DNA of 64,000 bases from GCA-2712985 sp964515905 (GTDB lineage: Bacteria > Pseudomonadota > Alphaproteobacteria > UBA7887): assembly GCA_964515905.1 (NCBI GenBank), contig CAZEWK010000045.1, forward strand, positions 30,375-94,374. Direction: 5' to 3'. The notes under the pieces were generated by a model, which saw only the letters and a program-made list of their open reading frames with translations, had not been told where the DNA came from and did no database searches. This document shows positions 25,810 to 34,943 of this stretch, one piece after another. The translations under genes and the position numbers were made by a program. How positions within the stretch are numbered: position 1 is the stretch's first letter; each line of letters begins with the position of its first letter.

Positions 25810-27168
25810 ATGAGCCATAACCACGATCAAGAACCTATCGAGAACAAAAATGTTCTTGTCGAATATCTTGAGCAGGGATGTAAGCCAAAAATCGAATGGC
25901 GAATTGGCACGGAACATGAGAAAATAGGATATAATATCAATGACTTACGACCTCTCCCATATGATGGGCCTTTCGGTATTAAGGCTATGCTTATTGGTTT
26001 GCAACGTTTTGGTTGGTCTCCGGTTTTTGAGAAAGAGAATATCATTGCGCTGTCGAAAAATGGACAGTCCATTACTTTGGAACCGGGCGGACAGTTTGAG
26101 TTGTCTGGTGCGATGCTTACAACAATTCATGAGACATGCGCTGAAGTAAACAACCATCTTGCACAAGTCCGTGACGTAGCGGGAGAGCTGGGAGTTGGAT
26201 TTATTGGCATAGGAATGCAGCCAAAATGGCAACGATCGGAAATTCCAGTAATGCCAAAACAGAGATATGACATTATGAGAGCCTATATGCCGACCAAAGG
26301 AAGTAGAGGTCTTGATATGATGCTCCGGACCTGCACTGTCCAAGTCAATTTAGATTTCGAATCAGAAGCGGATATGATTAAGAAATTTAGGGTTGCACTT
26401 GCATTGCAACCTATAGCGACTTGTTTGTTTGCCAATTCTCCTTTTGTTGATGGCGTACCTAGCGGGGTTTTGAGTGCTAGATCAGAAGCTTGGTTTGACA
26501 CCGATCCAGACAGATGTGAAATACCAAAATTTGTATTTGAAGATGGCATGGGGTTTGAACGGTATGTCGATTTTGCCTTAGACGTCCCAATGTATTTCGT
26601 TCACAGAGGTGAAGATTACGTTGATGTAAGTGGTCATTCATTTCGTGATTTTATGGCGGGTAATCTATCTGTGTTGCCTGGTCAAAAGCCAACGATCAGT
26701 GACTGGTCCGATCATCTTACGACTATTTTCACAGAGGTTCGGTTGAAAAGGTTTTTAGAAATGCGGGGTGCCGACGCGGGCCCTTGGAATAGACTATGCG
26801 CCTTACCGGCCTTATGGGTGGGTCTTCTATATGATTCTTCTTCGCTTGATGAGGCAGCGGAGTGGATTAAAGATTGGACATATGATGAAATTCTTAAATT
26901 GCGCTCTGACGTTGTACGTGGCGGTTTTGGAGTTAAGTTTCGGGATATACCTGTTAAAGAAATCGCAGATAACATGTTGAAATTAGCATCTGATGGCCTT
27001 AGGCGCCGGGAGTTTCTAGACAATGCAGGTAGTGACGAGACAGGCTTCTTAACGCCTCTTATCGGTGTGGTCCAGACTCAGAAAACCTTGAGCGAGGAAC
27101 TCCTCGATGCTTTTAATGGGCGTTGGCAGCAAGCGATAGACCCTGTGTTTGCGGAGTTTTCCTACTAA
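25810..27168 (+). CDS. gshA: Glutamate-cysteine ligase, plant/alphaproteobacterial type
   Basis: This enzyme joins glutamate and cysteine, the first and limiting step of glutathione synthesis. The sequence is the plant-like class: IGTEHEKIGY near the N-terminus (metal and glutamate binding), LEPGGQFELSGA, MLRTCTVQVNLDFE, and the C-terminal FLDNAGSDETGFLTPL. It is 452 residues from the ATG at 25810, which has AGGGGT upstream; a GTG-type start at 25780 is less likely. It is cytosolic. Glutathione synthase (gshB) is not in the window. Confidence 0.94.
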   Translation: MSHNHDQEPIENKNVLVEYLEQGCKPKIEWRIGTEHEKIGYNINDLRPLPYDGPFGIKAMLIGLQRFGWSPVFEKENIIALSKNGQSITLEPGGQFELSGAMLTTIHETCAEVNNHLAQVRDVAGELGVGFIGIGMQPKWQRSEIPVMPKQRYDIMRAYMPTKGSRGLDMMLRTCTVQVNLDFESEADMIKKFRVALALQPIATCLFANSPFVDGVPSGVLSARSEAWFDTDPDRCEIPKFVFEDGMGFERYVDFALDVPMYFVHRGEDYVDVSGHSFRDFMAGNLSVLPGQKPTISDWSDHLTTIFTEVRLKRFLEMRGADAGPWNRLCALPALWVGLLYDSSSLDEAAEWIKDWTYDEILKLRSDVVRGGFGVKFRDIPVKEIADNMLKLASDGLRRREFLDNAGSDETGFLTPLIGVVQTQKTLSEELLDAFNGRWQQAIDPVFAEFSY

Positions 27169-27254
27169 ATCAATTCTTTAATTTTTAGTATCTTTGATAT
27201 TCGGAACGGTGATAGAAGTGGTCAAGTTAAAAACATAGAAAATCGTGAGGATTG

Positions 27255-28142
27255 ATGAGTATCATAAAAATTGAATTTTCAAGGTTTTCTGCTTTTTATT
27301 CTCCTCTAATAATGACAATGGCGGGAGGATTTTTAGAACGCGAAGGCTTCACCCCAGAGTACAGTGTCTCAAAGCCTGGCCAATCCGCGGTTAAGTCATT
27401 GTTGGATGGTACCGTTCACGTGGTGCAGTCAGCACCTTCACAAGCATTTTCTTTTTTGGAGAGGGGTGAGACCCCGCCAGTTACTCACTTCGCGCAAATT
27501 AATGAAATGGATGGATTCTTTTTGAACGCGCGTAACCCTGATCCAAATTTTTCCTGGGGTATGTTGGCAGGAAAGAAAGTATTGGTCGACCATGGGGGCC
27601 AACCTCTGGCAATGTTCAAATATGCCTGCCATCGGGAAGGCTTAAATTTTTCTGATATTGAAGCGATCGACGCAGGTGCTACGGAGGAGATGGAGCAAGC
27701 ATATAGAGAAGGCGAGGGAGATTACATCCATTTGCAAGGACCAGGACCGCAGCAACTTCAAAAGGAAGGTTTCGGGCACGTTGTAGCTTCTGTTGGCAAA
27801 GCGATAGGACTGTGTGCATTTTCTAGTCTGGCCGCAACAGAAACTTGGTTGAACAGTGATGCCTCTCTCTCTTTTATGCAGGCTTATCGTGATGCTCGTC
27901 AGTTTTTGATTGGCTCTAACCCAGCTGAAATAGCAAGACTAGAGAGAGACTTCTTCCCAGGCATAGACGCGGATGTTCTGGCCAAGACCATAAGTTTTTA
28001 TCAGAACTTAGGTTGTTGGACACCTCATCTAGAAATTACCGAGGAAGCTTTTGAAGGGGCCCTTGATGTATTTTTGCATGCAGGTCTTATCACTAAACGG
28101 CATGAATTTCGCCTCGTAATTTCAAATCCCCCGATGTCATGA
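27255..28142 (+). CDS. NMT1/THI5-like substrate-binding-fold protein without signal peptide
   Basis: The 295-residue protein has the periplasmic-binding fold of the NMT1/THI5-like family. It opens with FSRFSAFYSPLIMTMAGGFLEREGF and continues VSKPGQSAVKSLLDGTVHVVQSAPSQAF, the ligand-cleft layout of this family, then GKKVLVDHGGQPLAMFKYACHREGL. There is no signal peptide or lipobox, so it is predicted to be cytosolic. No ABC permease or ATPase gene lies beside it. It lacks the CCCFC motif of fungal THI5. It could be a soluble ligand binder or a thiamine-precursor-type enzyme; the function is unknown. ATG at 27255 has GTGAGG upstream. Confidence 0.75.
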   Translation: MSIIKIEFSRFSAFYSPLIMTMAGGFLEREGFTPEYSVSKPGQSAVKSLLDGTVHVVQSAPSQAFSFLERGETPPVTHFAQINEMDGFFLNARNPDPNFSWGMLAGKKVLVDHGGQPLAMFKYACHREGLNFSDIEAIDAGATEEMEQAYREGEGDYIHLQGPGPQQLQKEGFGHVVASVGKAIGLCAFSSLAATETWLNSDASLSFMQAYRDARQFLIGSNPAEIARLERDFFPGIDADVLAKTISFYQNLGCWTPHLEITEEAFEGALDVFLHAGLITKRHEFRLVISNPPMS

Positions 28143-28173
28143 CTCTGACTATATTGAGCTGTGTCAGTCCAAA

Positions 28174-29613
28174 TTACTCTAGTGCTTCAGTGCCACCTAC
28201 TGTCAGTCCGTCGACCAACAGAGTCGGTTGACCGACTCCCACAGGCACACCCTGGCCATTTTTTCCGCAAGTGCCAATGCCTGGGTCGAGCTTCATATCG
28301 TGCCCGACTGCCTTTACTTTCTTGAGCACCTCAAAACCGCTGCCGATAAGGGTCGCACCTTTCACGGGTGCACCAATATTACCATTTTCAATTTTGTAAG
28401 CTTCGGAAGCAGAAAAAACAAATTTTCCGTTGGTGATGTCGACTTGACCACCTCCAAAGTTGACTGCGTAAAGGCCCGATTTCACGGACCGTAAGATATC
28501 TTCCGGTGCATCTAATCCAGCCCGCATGATGGTATTTCGCATTCGAGGCATTGGCTGGTGGGCAAAGCTTTGGCGACGTCCATTTCCTGTAGATTTTGTA
28601 CCCATAAGGCGGGCATTCATTCGATCTTGCATATAACCAACCAAAATTCCATCTTCGATTAGTACGGTTGATTGTGTGGGAGTCCCTTCATCGTCAATGG
28701 ATAGGGATCCACGCCGGTCATCAATGGTTCCGTCATCAACTACGGTAACTCCGGGTGCTGCTACTCGTTCACCCATTAGGCCGGCAAATACACTTGTTTG
28801 TTTTCTATTAAAGTCGCCTTCCAAACCGTGACCAATGGCTTCATGCAACAAAATCCCAGGCCACCCTGGTCCCAATACAACCTGCATTTCGCCAGCGGGG
28901 GCTGGTTCTGCATCAAGCAGGGTGACGGCCTGTCGCAACGCTTCGTCTACATGATGTTGCCATGTGTCGCTGCCAAGTACTAACTCATAACCATATCTTC
29001 CGCCAGAACCAAAACTGCCACTTTCCATGCGGTCGTTATCGTTAATCACAACGGTAACGCTAAGACGGATTAAAGGCCGTATATCTCCAGCAAGTTCACC
29101 GCTGGACCGCATTATTTGTACGGCTTGCCAGTTTCCGGTCAGAGACGCCATAACTTGCTGCACACGTGGATCTTTTCCCCGGGCGTAAGCATCAATTTCT
29201 TGAAGCAATTTGACCTTAGTTTCAAACGGTGTGTCTTGGAGAGGGTTTTCATCAGTATAGAATTGTTGGTTTGTGTCTGCTGGAGATAAGTCCATTTCAC
29301 CACGAGAACCAGTTCTTACAGCCTTTACGGTATCACGAGCTCGTCCTATTGCTGATTCACTCAGCTCAGAAGCATGCGCATAACCCGTTGCTTCACCAGA
29401 TACCGCACGAAGACCAAATCCTTGAGATGTATCAAAACTTGCTGCTTTGAGTTTTCCGTCGTCGAACGAGAAGCTCTCCGACTGCCTATATTCTAGAAAT
29501 AGTTCTCCATCGTCAGCTCCATTCAGAGAGTCGTTTACAATCGACGTGACCTTCCCTTTATCCATGCTGGTATTGTCAAAAAATAATTTATTAAGTCGTG
29601 CAATGTCAGTCAT
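28174..29613 (-). CDS. tldD: TldD metalloprotease, zinc-binding subunit
   Basis: TldD is the catalytic zinc subunit of the TldD-TldE peptidase. The zinc motif HEAIGHGLEGD (HExxxH, about residue 259) is present, followed by FAGLMGERVAAPGVTVVDDGT, DDEGTPTQ and the C-terminal GTCGKNGQGVPVGVGQPTLLVDGLTVGG, all family marks. Its 479 residues are normal. The partner pmbA/tldE is at 19.6-20.9 kb. It is convergent with the THI5-like gene (31 bases) and divergent from the 29.7-37.3 kb operon. Confidence 0.96.
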   Translation of the reverse strand: MTDIARLNKLFFDNTSMDKGKVTSIVNDSLNGADDGELFLEYRQSESFSFDDGKLKAASFDTSQGFGLRAVSGEATGYAHASELSESAIGRARDTVKAVRTGSRGEMDLSPADTNQQFYTDENPLQDTPFETKVKLLQEIDAYARGKDPRVQQVMASLTGNWQAVQIMRSSGELAGDIRPLIRLSVTVVINDNDRMESGSFGSGGRYGYELVLGSDTWQHHVDEALRQAVTLLDAEPAPAGEMQVVLGPGWPGILLHEAIGHGLEGDFNRKQTSVFAGLMGERVAAPGVTVVDDGTIDDRRGSLSIDDEGTPTQSTVLIEDGILVGYMQDRMNARLMGTKSTGNGRRQSFAHQPMPRMRNTIMRAGLDAPEDILRSVKSGLYAVNFGGGQVDITNGKFVFSASEAYKIENGNIGAPVKGATLIGSGFEVLKKVKAVGHDMKLDPGIGTCGKNGQGVPVGVGQPTLLVDGLTVGGTEALE

Positions 29614-29699
29614 TAGAGAGGTCCAGATTTCCAGTTAGTTTTCAACGTCAATAATTTGTTTAATACTTACCTCATTGATGGATCGTAGCCAACTGAACG

Positions 29700-30170
29700 A
29701 TGGTGGTAGATATAAAAATCAGAACTAAAGTACAAGTAGACGGTGCGTTTTTGGACGTACACGGCTCAATCCCGGCAATAGGTTCTGCAATACAAGGCCC
29801 CGTCGGAGGCCCAAGAATAGTGCTCACCAGGCCAACATTTGACGGATATCAAACACTTCCCGCGCGGAGATTCGCAAGTTTTATAGGCAAATACACTATT
29901 GGCTGGAGGTGTTTAGCTATAAGTCTTGATTATACTCCTATCCTTCATATCTGGGGCAGGCGCACTGGATGGCTTACACCGACGGTAAATTATGAAGAAT
30001 TTGTTGAGAATTTTGGGGTGTTTGTCCCACGCATCGGTCTTTATTTGCCAGCTGTATTCGTAATTAGTAAGTCTGACCGCCTACTTTATTCCGAAATTTG
30101 TATAGGACTCGATGGAAGATTAGATTTCGATTCGGCGCAGAAAGCTGTTATGGATCATCTGGAACAATGA
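29700..30170 (+). CDS. Thiol peroxidase (Tpx)-like protein lacking both catalytic cysteines
   Basis: The 156-residue protein follows the Tpx layout from end to end: VDGAFLDVHGSIPAIGSA matches the Tpx N-terminal hairpin, ARRFASF the helix after the active site, CLAISLDYTPILHIW the next strand and helix, and LPAVFVISKSDRLLYSE the late beta hairpin. The segment between the hairpin and the active-site helix is shortened. Where Tpx has its peroxidatic Cys (seven residues before the Phe of RRF) this protein has Gln51. Where the resolving Cys should follow an aromatic residue it has Gly86. Only Cys71 and Cys134 are left, at non-catalytic places. It is therefore probably not a peroxidase; a binding or structural role is possible. 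First gene of the molybdenum-hydroxylase operon; ATG at 29700. Confidence 0.65.
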   Translation: MVVDIKIRTKVQVDGAFLDVHGSIPAIGSAIQGPVGGPRIVLTRPTFDGYQTLPARRFASFIGKYTIGWRCLAISLDYTPILHIWGRRTGWLTPTVNYEEFVENFGVFVPRIGLYLPAVFVISKSDRLLYSEICIGLDGRLDFDSAQKAVMDHLEQ

Positions 30171-30192
30171 ATGAGAGTGAGTACTACATGCT

Positions 30193-31167
30193 ATGATATT
30201 GTCATTAGAAACGTCGATTAAGTTCGGAATTCAAACAATTTTTCATCGGACCACCTCTTCGAGTGAGCCATGGCTTCCTGATATCGAAGATGCTCGGGGT
30301 CTTATTCGATTAGTTGATGATCTTGGTTACGATTCGGTGTGGGTTGGGGATCATGTAGCATATCCAATCCCAATAATGGATTCTCTTTCCCAGCTAGCTT
30401 GGGCAAGTGCGCAAAGTGACCGTCTTACGTTTGGTTCAGCAATCTTCCTGCTTCCGCTTCGTCATCCCACCCCAGTGGCTAAAGTGCTGGCTACTCTCGA
30501 TCACCTAACCAGGGGCCGCCTGATATTCGGTGTAGGAGTTGGGGGAGAATTCCCAGATGAATATGCAGGTTGTGGGGTTTCAGTCAGTGAACGTGGCCCT
30601 CGACTTTCTGAAGGCATTAGCGTGTTAAAAAAACTATGGCGGGGGGGGAAAGTTTCTAACAACGGAAAATTTTATCCTTTTCCTGAAGTCGAATTGCTCC
30701 CCACTCCATTTCAAACTGGGGGACCTCCAATTTGGTGTGGGGGTAGGTCTGATAGTGCTTTAGATCGCGCAGGTAGATTGTCGGATGGCTATATCTCTTA
30801 TGTAGTAACTCCGGAAATGTTCAAACAGGCTTTGATCAAAATAGAGGGTTCGGCCGGAGAAAATCGCAGGGATATGAAAGTATACGGCACGGGGCACCTT
30901 CTATTTTTAAGGATTGATGATCGCTATGAAGATGCTTTGGATGTGGCCACGGAGACTTTGAGCCTAAGGTACAATATGGATTTTCGTCGAGCTGCGCAGA
31001 AATATTGTGCTCTTGGTTCTTCTGCAGATATTGCCGCCCAAATCAAAGCTTTTATCGATAGTGGTGTTCGACATTTTGTTCTTGATTTCGTTGGACCACA
31101 TGAAGACCGTAATGGACAAATAGAGCGGTTTTCGAACGAGGTGCGGCCTTTGTTAGGTTTAAACTAA
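30193..31167 (+). CDS. LLM-class flavin-dependent oxidoreductase
   Basis: A luciferase-like TIM-barrel oxidoreductase (324 residues) that uses reduced FMN or F420. The N-terminal IKFGIQTIFHRTTSSSEPW and YDSVWVGDHVAYPI, then FGSAIFLLPLRHPTPVAKVLATLDHLTRGRLIFGVGVGGEFPDEY, are typical of the TIGR03619/F420-dependent-like subgroup. FMN versus F420 use cannot be settled by eye. ATG at 30193, 22 bases after the Tpx-like gene; the next gene follows after a short gap with GGAG. The context suggests an oxidation, reduction or monooxygenation step in the same pathway as the molybdenum hydroxylase. Confidence 0.87.
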   Translation: MILSLETSIKFGIQTIFHRTTSSSEPWLPDIEDARGLIRLVDDLGYDSVWVGDHVAYPIPIMDSLSQLAWASAQSDRLTFGSAIFLLPLRHPTPVAKVLATLDHLTRGRLIFGVGVGGEFPDEYAGCGVSVSERGPRLSEGISVLKKLWRGGKVSNNGKFYPFPEVELLPTPFQTGGPPIWCGGRSDSALDRAGRLSDGYISYVVTPEMFKQALIKIEGSAGENRRDMKVYGTGHLLFLRIDDRYEDALDVATETLSLRYNMDFRRAAQKYCALGSSADIAAQIKAFIDSGVRHFVLDFVGPHEDRNGQIERFSNEVRPLLGLN

Positions 31168-31180
31168 CGGAGTAATATTG

Positions 31181-33580
31181 GTGTTGTTTAGGAATGTTTT
31201 AGGTCAATCAATAGAGCGGGTGGAGGATACAGCGCTCCTCTCTGGAAAAGGACGATTTGCGGATGATTTACCCGTTCGTTCTGATACTTTGCACGCTGTT
31301 TTCGTTAGATCTCCTCACGCCCATGCCCTTATTGCAAGGATAAATTACGAAGCGGCCCTAGCCCTGGATGGGATAGAGGCTGTCATCACGGGCGAACAAG
31401 TAAAAAGTTTAACCAAACCATTTATTGCTGGGGTTAAAGAGCCCATCGAGCATTACTGTATTGCCGCAGATAAAGTGCGCTATGTTGGTGAACCAGTTGC
31501 GATTGTAGTTGGTCGAGACCGATACATAACAGAGGACGCATGCGAAAAAATTGAAATAGAGTACCAACCGCTGCCCGCGGTGGTGGATTCTCGGAAAGCA
31601 TTAGCATCTGATGCGCCCGTGCTTCACGAAAAGGCCAAAAGTAACCTCGTAAGTGATCGCACCTTTGTGTATGGATCGCCTGATAGTAGCTTCCTTTCTG
31701 CTGATAAGACGGTGACCCTAACTGTTCGGTATCCAAGGAATACTTGCACACCAATTGAATGCTTTGTGGTAGTCGCAGAATACGATCCTATTGACGGTCA
31801 ATACGATGTATTAGCGAATTTTCAGGGTCCTTTCACCTTGCATTCGGTAATGGCGCTGTCTTTGGAGGTTAATGCTAATAAACTCCGCATTCGTACACCA
31901 CCTGATTCTGGCGGAAGTTTCGGTGTTAAACAGGCAGTGTTCCCATACATAGTTGCGATATCTGCTGCTTCTCGTGTAGTGGGACGTCCAGTTAAATGGG
32001 TTGAGGACCGACTTGAGCATCTTGTCGGAGCGAATGCGTCAACGGCTAGAGTCACAAAAATAAAGGCGGCAGTGACTCAGGAGGGAGTAGTTACAGCGTT
32101 TGATATGGACCAACTCGAAGATTGCGGGGCATATTTGAGGGCGCCAGAGCCCGCCTCGCTGTATCGTATGCATGGCAACCTATCTGGTGCGTACAAATTG
32201 CAAAACCTACGAGTTCGGAATCGTGTAGCTCTAACGAATACAGTTCCTAGCGGTCTTAATCGTGGTTTTGGTGGGCCACAACTCTACTTTGCCATTGAGC
32301 GATTGATGGATCGAATAGCTATAGAATTAGAACTCGATCCTGTTGAGTTAAGAAAACGAAACTTGGTGTCTGCCCATCAGTTTCCCTACCGTTGTCCGGC
32401 TGGAGCAGTTTTGGATTCTGGTGATTACCATCGTTCAATAGAAGTAGCAGAAAAGGAAGGCTCTCTGCACGATTTACTAGAAAGACGCAAGGCGGCTCGC
32501 AATGCTGGTCGGCTGTACGGATTTGGATGTTCGGCTATAGTGGAACCGAGCATGTCCAATATGGGCTATATAACGACGGTGTTGACTCCAGCTGAACGCG
32601 CGCGCGCCGGGCCTAAAAATGGTGCCTCAACTGTTGTTTCGATAGCACTGGATCCGCTTGGGTCAGTTAATGTTACGATTGATTCGGTGCCACAGGGACA
32701 AGGACATCGAACCGCTATCTCACAGGTAGTCGGCGGAGTGCTGGGACTATCTCCTAGAGAAATTGCAGTGGAATCCTCGTTTGATAGTCATATCACCGGT
32801 TGGTCAATAGCTGCCGGGAATTACTCGAGCCGATTTGGACCTGCCGTAGCAGGCACCGCCTATTTAGCTGCAGAACGGATACGGAAAAAACTAACACTTA
32901 TTGCTAGTCAGAAACTTAATGCTGCGATGGACCAAATAGAATTTTCAGGGGGGAAAATATTTACGGCTAATAATCCGTCTAATTATGTATCCTTTCGGAG
33001 GATCGCTGGTTCTAGTCATTGGTCACCAGCAACTTTGCCGGAAGGTATGGATCCGGTGATTACTGAAACAGTCGTCTGGACACCTCCAGAGCTAGAAGCT
33101 CCAGATATACTAGATCGAATAAATGGTTCCGCTGCGTACGGATTTATATTTGATTTCTGCGGAGTTGAGGTGAATCGTGAAACACACCAAGTTCGTATCG
33201 ATCGATATGTCACGACGCACGATGCAGGGGTGCTAATCAACCCGGCGCTTGTTGATGGGCAGATTAGAGGTGGGTTTGCCCATGGTATTGGAATGGCTTT
33301 GTATGAGGAGTTTAATTATGATGAGGCAGGTCAATTCCTTTCGGGGACGTTTGGGGATTATTTGATCCCGACCGTTAACGAAGTGCCTGACCCCATCATC
33401 CTTCACACTCACTCACCTTCGCCATTTACCCCTCTTGGTACGAAAGGAGTGGGAGAGGGGAACTCTATGAGCACACCTGTTTGCATTGCTAATGCAGTGG
33501 CGGACGCATTGGACTTAAAGAATGTTGAGCTCCCTTTAACGCCGGCTCGTTTGGCGTTGTTAATGTCTTCAAGAGATTAA
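31181..33580 (+). CDS. Molybdenum hydroxylase large (molybdopterin-binding) subunit, CoxL/xanthine dehydrogenase family
   Basis: This is the catalytic subunit carrying molybdopterin-cytosine dinucleotide (MCD type expected for this family). It shows the N-terminal GQSIERVEDTALLSGKGRFADD, PHAHALIARI, the PPDSGGSFGVKQ stretch, the loop GLNRGFGGPQ, QGQGHRTAISQV, and the C-terminal active-site Glu in GVGEGNSMSTP. The CO-dehydrogenase active-site loop AYxCSFR is not present, so it is not a form I CODH; the substrate is probably an organic ring or acyl compound. At 800 residues it is normal. A GTG start at 31181 (GGAG eight bases upstream) or TTG at 31178 are both possible. Confidence 0.93.
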   Translation: MLFRNVLGQSIERVEDTALLSGKGRFADDLPVRSDTLHAVFVRSPHAHALIARINYEAALALDGIEAVITGEQVKSLTKPFIAGVKEPIEHYCIAADKVRYVGEPVAIVVGRDRYITEDACEKIEIEYQPLPAVVDSRKALASDAPVLHEKAKSNLVSDRTFVYGSPDSSFLSADKTVTLTVRYPRNTCTPIECFVVVAEYDPIDGQYDVLANFQGPFTLHSVMALSLEVNANKLRIRTPPDSGGSFGVKQAVFPYIVAISAASRVVGRPVKWVEDRLEHLVGANASTARVTKIKAAVTQEGVVTAFDMDQLEDCGAYLRAPEPASLYRMHGNLSGAYKLQNLRVRNRVALTNTVPSGLNRGFGGPQLYFAIERLMDRIAIELELDPVELRKRNLVSAHQFPYRCPAGAVLDSGDYHRSIEVAEKEGSLHDLLERRKAARNAGRLYGFGCSAIVEPSMSNMGYITTVLTPAERARAGPKNGASTVVSIALDPLGSVNVTIDSVPQGQGHRTAISQVVGGVLGLSPREIAVESSFDSHITGWSIAAGNYSSRFGPAVAGTAYLAAERIRKKLTLIASQKLNAAMDQIEFSGGKIFTANNPSNYVSFRRIAGSSHWSPATLPEGMDPVITETVVWTPPELEAPDILDRINGSAAYGFIFDFCGVEVNRETHQVRIDRYVTTHDAGVLINPALVDGQIRGGFAHGIGMALYEEFNYDEAGQFLSGTFGDYLIPTVNEVPDPIILHTHSPSPFTPLGTKGVGEGNSMSTPVCIANAVADALDLKNVELPLTPARLALLMSSRD

Positions 33581-33618
33581 GTTAGGAAGTTAGAAATTCT
33601 AAAATTTGAAGAGATGAC

Positions 33619-34449
33619 ATGAAACCACCACTATTTGATTACGTTCGTCCAAACGACATCGGAGAGGTTGTAAACTTATTATCTGAGTCAGGAAGTGATG
33701 CACGACTGCTCGCTGGGGGCCAGTCGCTTATGGCAATGCTGAATATGCGTTTATTACATCCTTCCCTGATAATTGATATATCCGGTCTACCCGATCACAA
33801 CTTTATTCGATGCGAAAATAATGTTGTTGAGATCGGTTGTGCCACTACACAAAGGCAATTTCAATCTTGGGCGGAACTTTCTGATAAGCTCCCCCTTCTT
33901 TCTCAGGCGCTGCCATGGATTGGTCATCCTCAAACTCGTAATAAGGGGACAGTGTGTGGTTCTGTGGCTCACGCAGATCCAAGCGCAGAATTGCCTGTGT
34001 GCTTTGCGGCTTTGGAAGGAGTAGCGGTGCTTTATTCATCGCGCGGTGAACGACTGCTCGGATGGGATGAACTCCAGACTGGAATGTTGGAAACAGCGTG
34101 TGAACCCGACGAAATGATCCGCGCAATTCAATTTCCAGTATCTGAAACTGGCACAGGTTATGCCTTCGGTGAAGTGGCCTACAGGCATGGAGACTTCGCT
34201 ATAGTATCAATGGCTGTTTTGTCAAAGCCTCAAAAGACTCGAATGGTAGTTGGAGGGATAAGCGACAAGCCGAAAATTTTTGAGTGGTTCCCCACGAAAA
34301 ATTCCGCCGACCTCAGTGAAATGCTAAGTGAGTTGTGCGGACAAACTGAAATATTTGGTGATCACCATGCGACTGCTTTCTACAGGCGGAGCTTATTCCG
34401 TTCATTGGGTTTCCGATTGGTCAGGGAGGCTTCAGGATGGGTAGAATAA
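33619..34449 (+). CDS. Molybdenum hydroxylase medium (FAD-binding) subunit, CoxM family
   Basis: This is the FAD subunit that passes electrons out of the hydroxylase. The FAD loops are RLLAGGQSLMAMLNMRL (about residue 30) and TRNKGTVCGSVAHADPSAELP (about residue 100), the two classical contacts of CoxM-like flavoproteins. At 276 residues it is at the short end of the normal range. ATG at 33619. Its stop TAA overlaps the next ATG (TAATG), so the small subunit is coupled. Confidence 0.93.
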   Translation: MKPPLFDYVRPNDIGEVVNLLSESGSDARLLAGGQSLMAMLNMRLLHPSLIIDISGLPDHNFIRCENNVVEIGCATTQRQFQSWAELSDKLPLLSQALPWIGHPQTRNKGTVCGSVAHADPSAELPVCFAALEGVAVLYSSRGERLLGWDELQTGMLETACEPDEMIRAIQFPVSETGTGYAFGEVAYRHGDFAIVSMAVLSKPQKTRMVVGGISDKPKIFEWFPTKNSADLSEMLSELCGQTEIFGDHHATAFYRRSLFRSLGFRLVREASGWVE

Positions 34450-34943
34450 TGGTCTCAAAAAAGGTTACTTTTTCTTTTAACGGTAAGCCCGTATCAGATG
34501 CAGTTGAGCCACGTCTTTTGTTGTCAGACTATTTGAGAGGGCAGCTTGGAGCCACAGGGAGTCACGTAGGATGTGAGCACGGAGTTTGTGGAGCTTGCAC
34601 CGTCAAAATTGATGGACTAGCTATACGCTCTTGCCTTACCCTAGCTGTTCAAGTTGATGGCAAATCCTTAGAAACGGTTGAAAGCTTGTCAAAGGACGGG
34701 GAACTCTCACCCCTCCAACGGGCTTTTCAACGGCATCATGCTTTGCAGTGTGGTTTTTGTACTCCCGGCATTCTCATGTCTTTTTCAGAACTCATGAATT
34801 CAAATACCGTTGTCGGTGAGGAAGAGATTCGAGATGTTCTAAGTGGACACCTGTGTCGTTGCACAGGTTATGAAAATATAGTGCGCGCAGTCCTATCAGT
34901 CTTCAACGGAACGCAACCGAAAGGTCCTGAAAACGGTGTTTGA
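34449..34943 (+). CDS. Molybdenum hydroxylase small (2Fe-2S) subunit, CoxS family
   Basis: This is the iron-sulfur subunit with two [2Fe-2S] clusters. The plant-ferredoxin-like motif is CEHGVCGACTVKIDGLAIRSC and the second cluster is CGFCTPGILM with CRCTGYENI near the C-terminus. The ATG at 34449 overlaps the stop of the FAD subunit; an earlier in-frame ATG at 34437 would add four residues. At ~164 residues it is normal. Subunit order here is large-medium-small, unlike the M-S-L order of cox CODH operons. It overlaps the following acyl-CoA ligase by 8 bases. Confidence 0.94.
   Translation: MVSKKVTFSFNGKPVSDAVEPRLLLSDYLRGQLGATGSHVGCEHGVCGACTVKIDGLAIRSCLTLAVQVDGKSLETVESLSKDGELSPLQRAFQRHHALQCGFCTPGILMSFSELMNSNTVVGEEEIRDVLSGHLCRCTGYENIVRAVLSVFNGTQPKGPENGV

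Noticed and set aside
31181..34943. Aerobic carbon monoxide dehydrogenase
   Set aside because: The CODH-specific AYxCSFR loop is absent and the subunit order is not the cox order.
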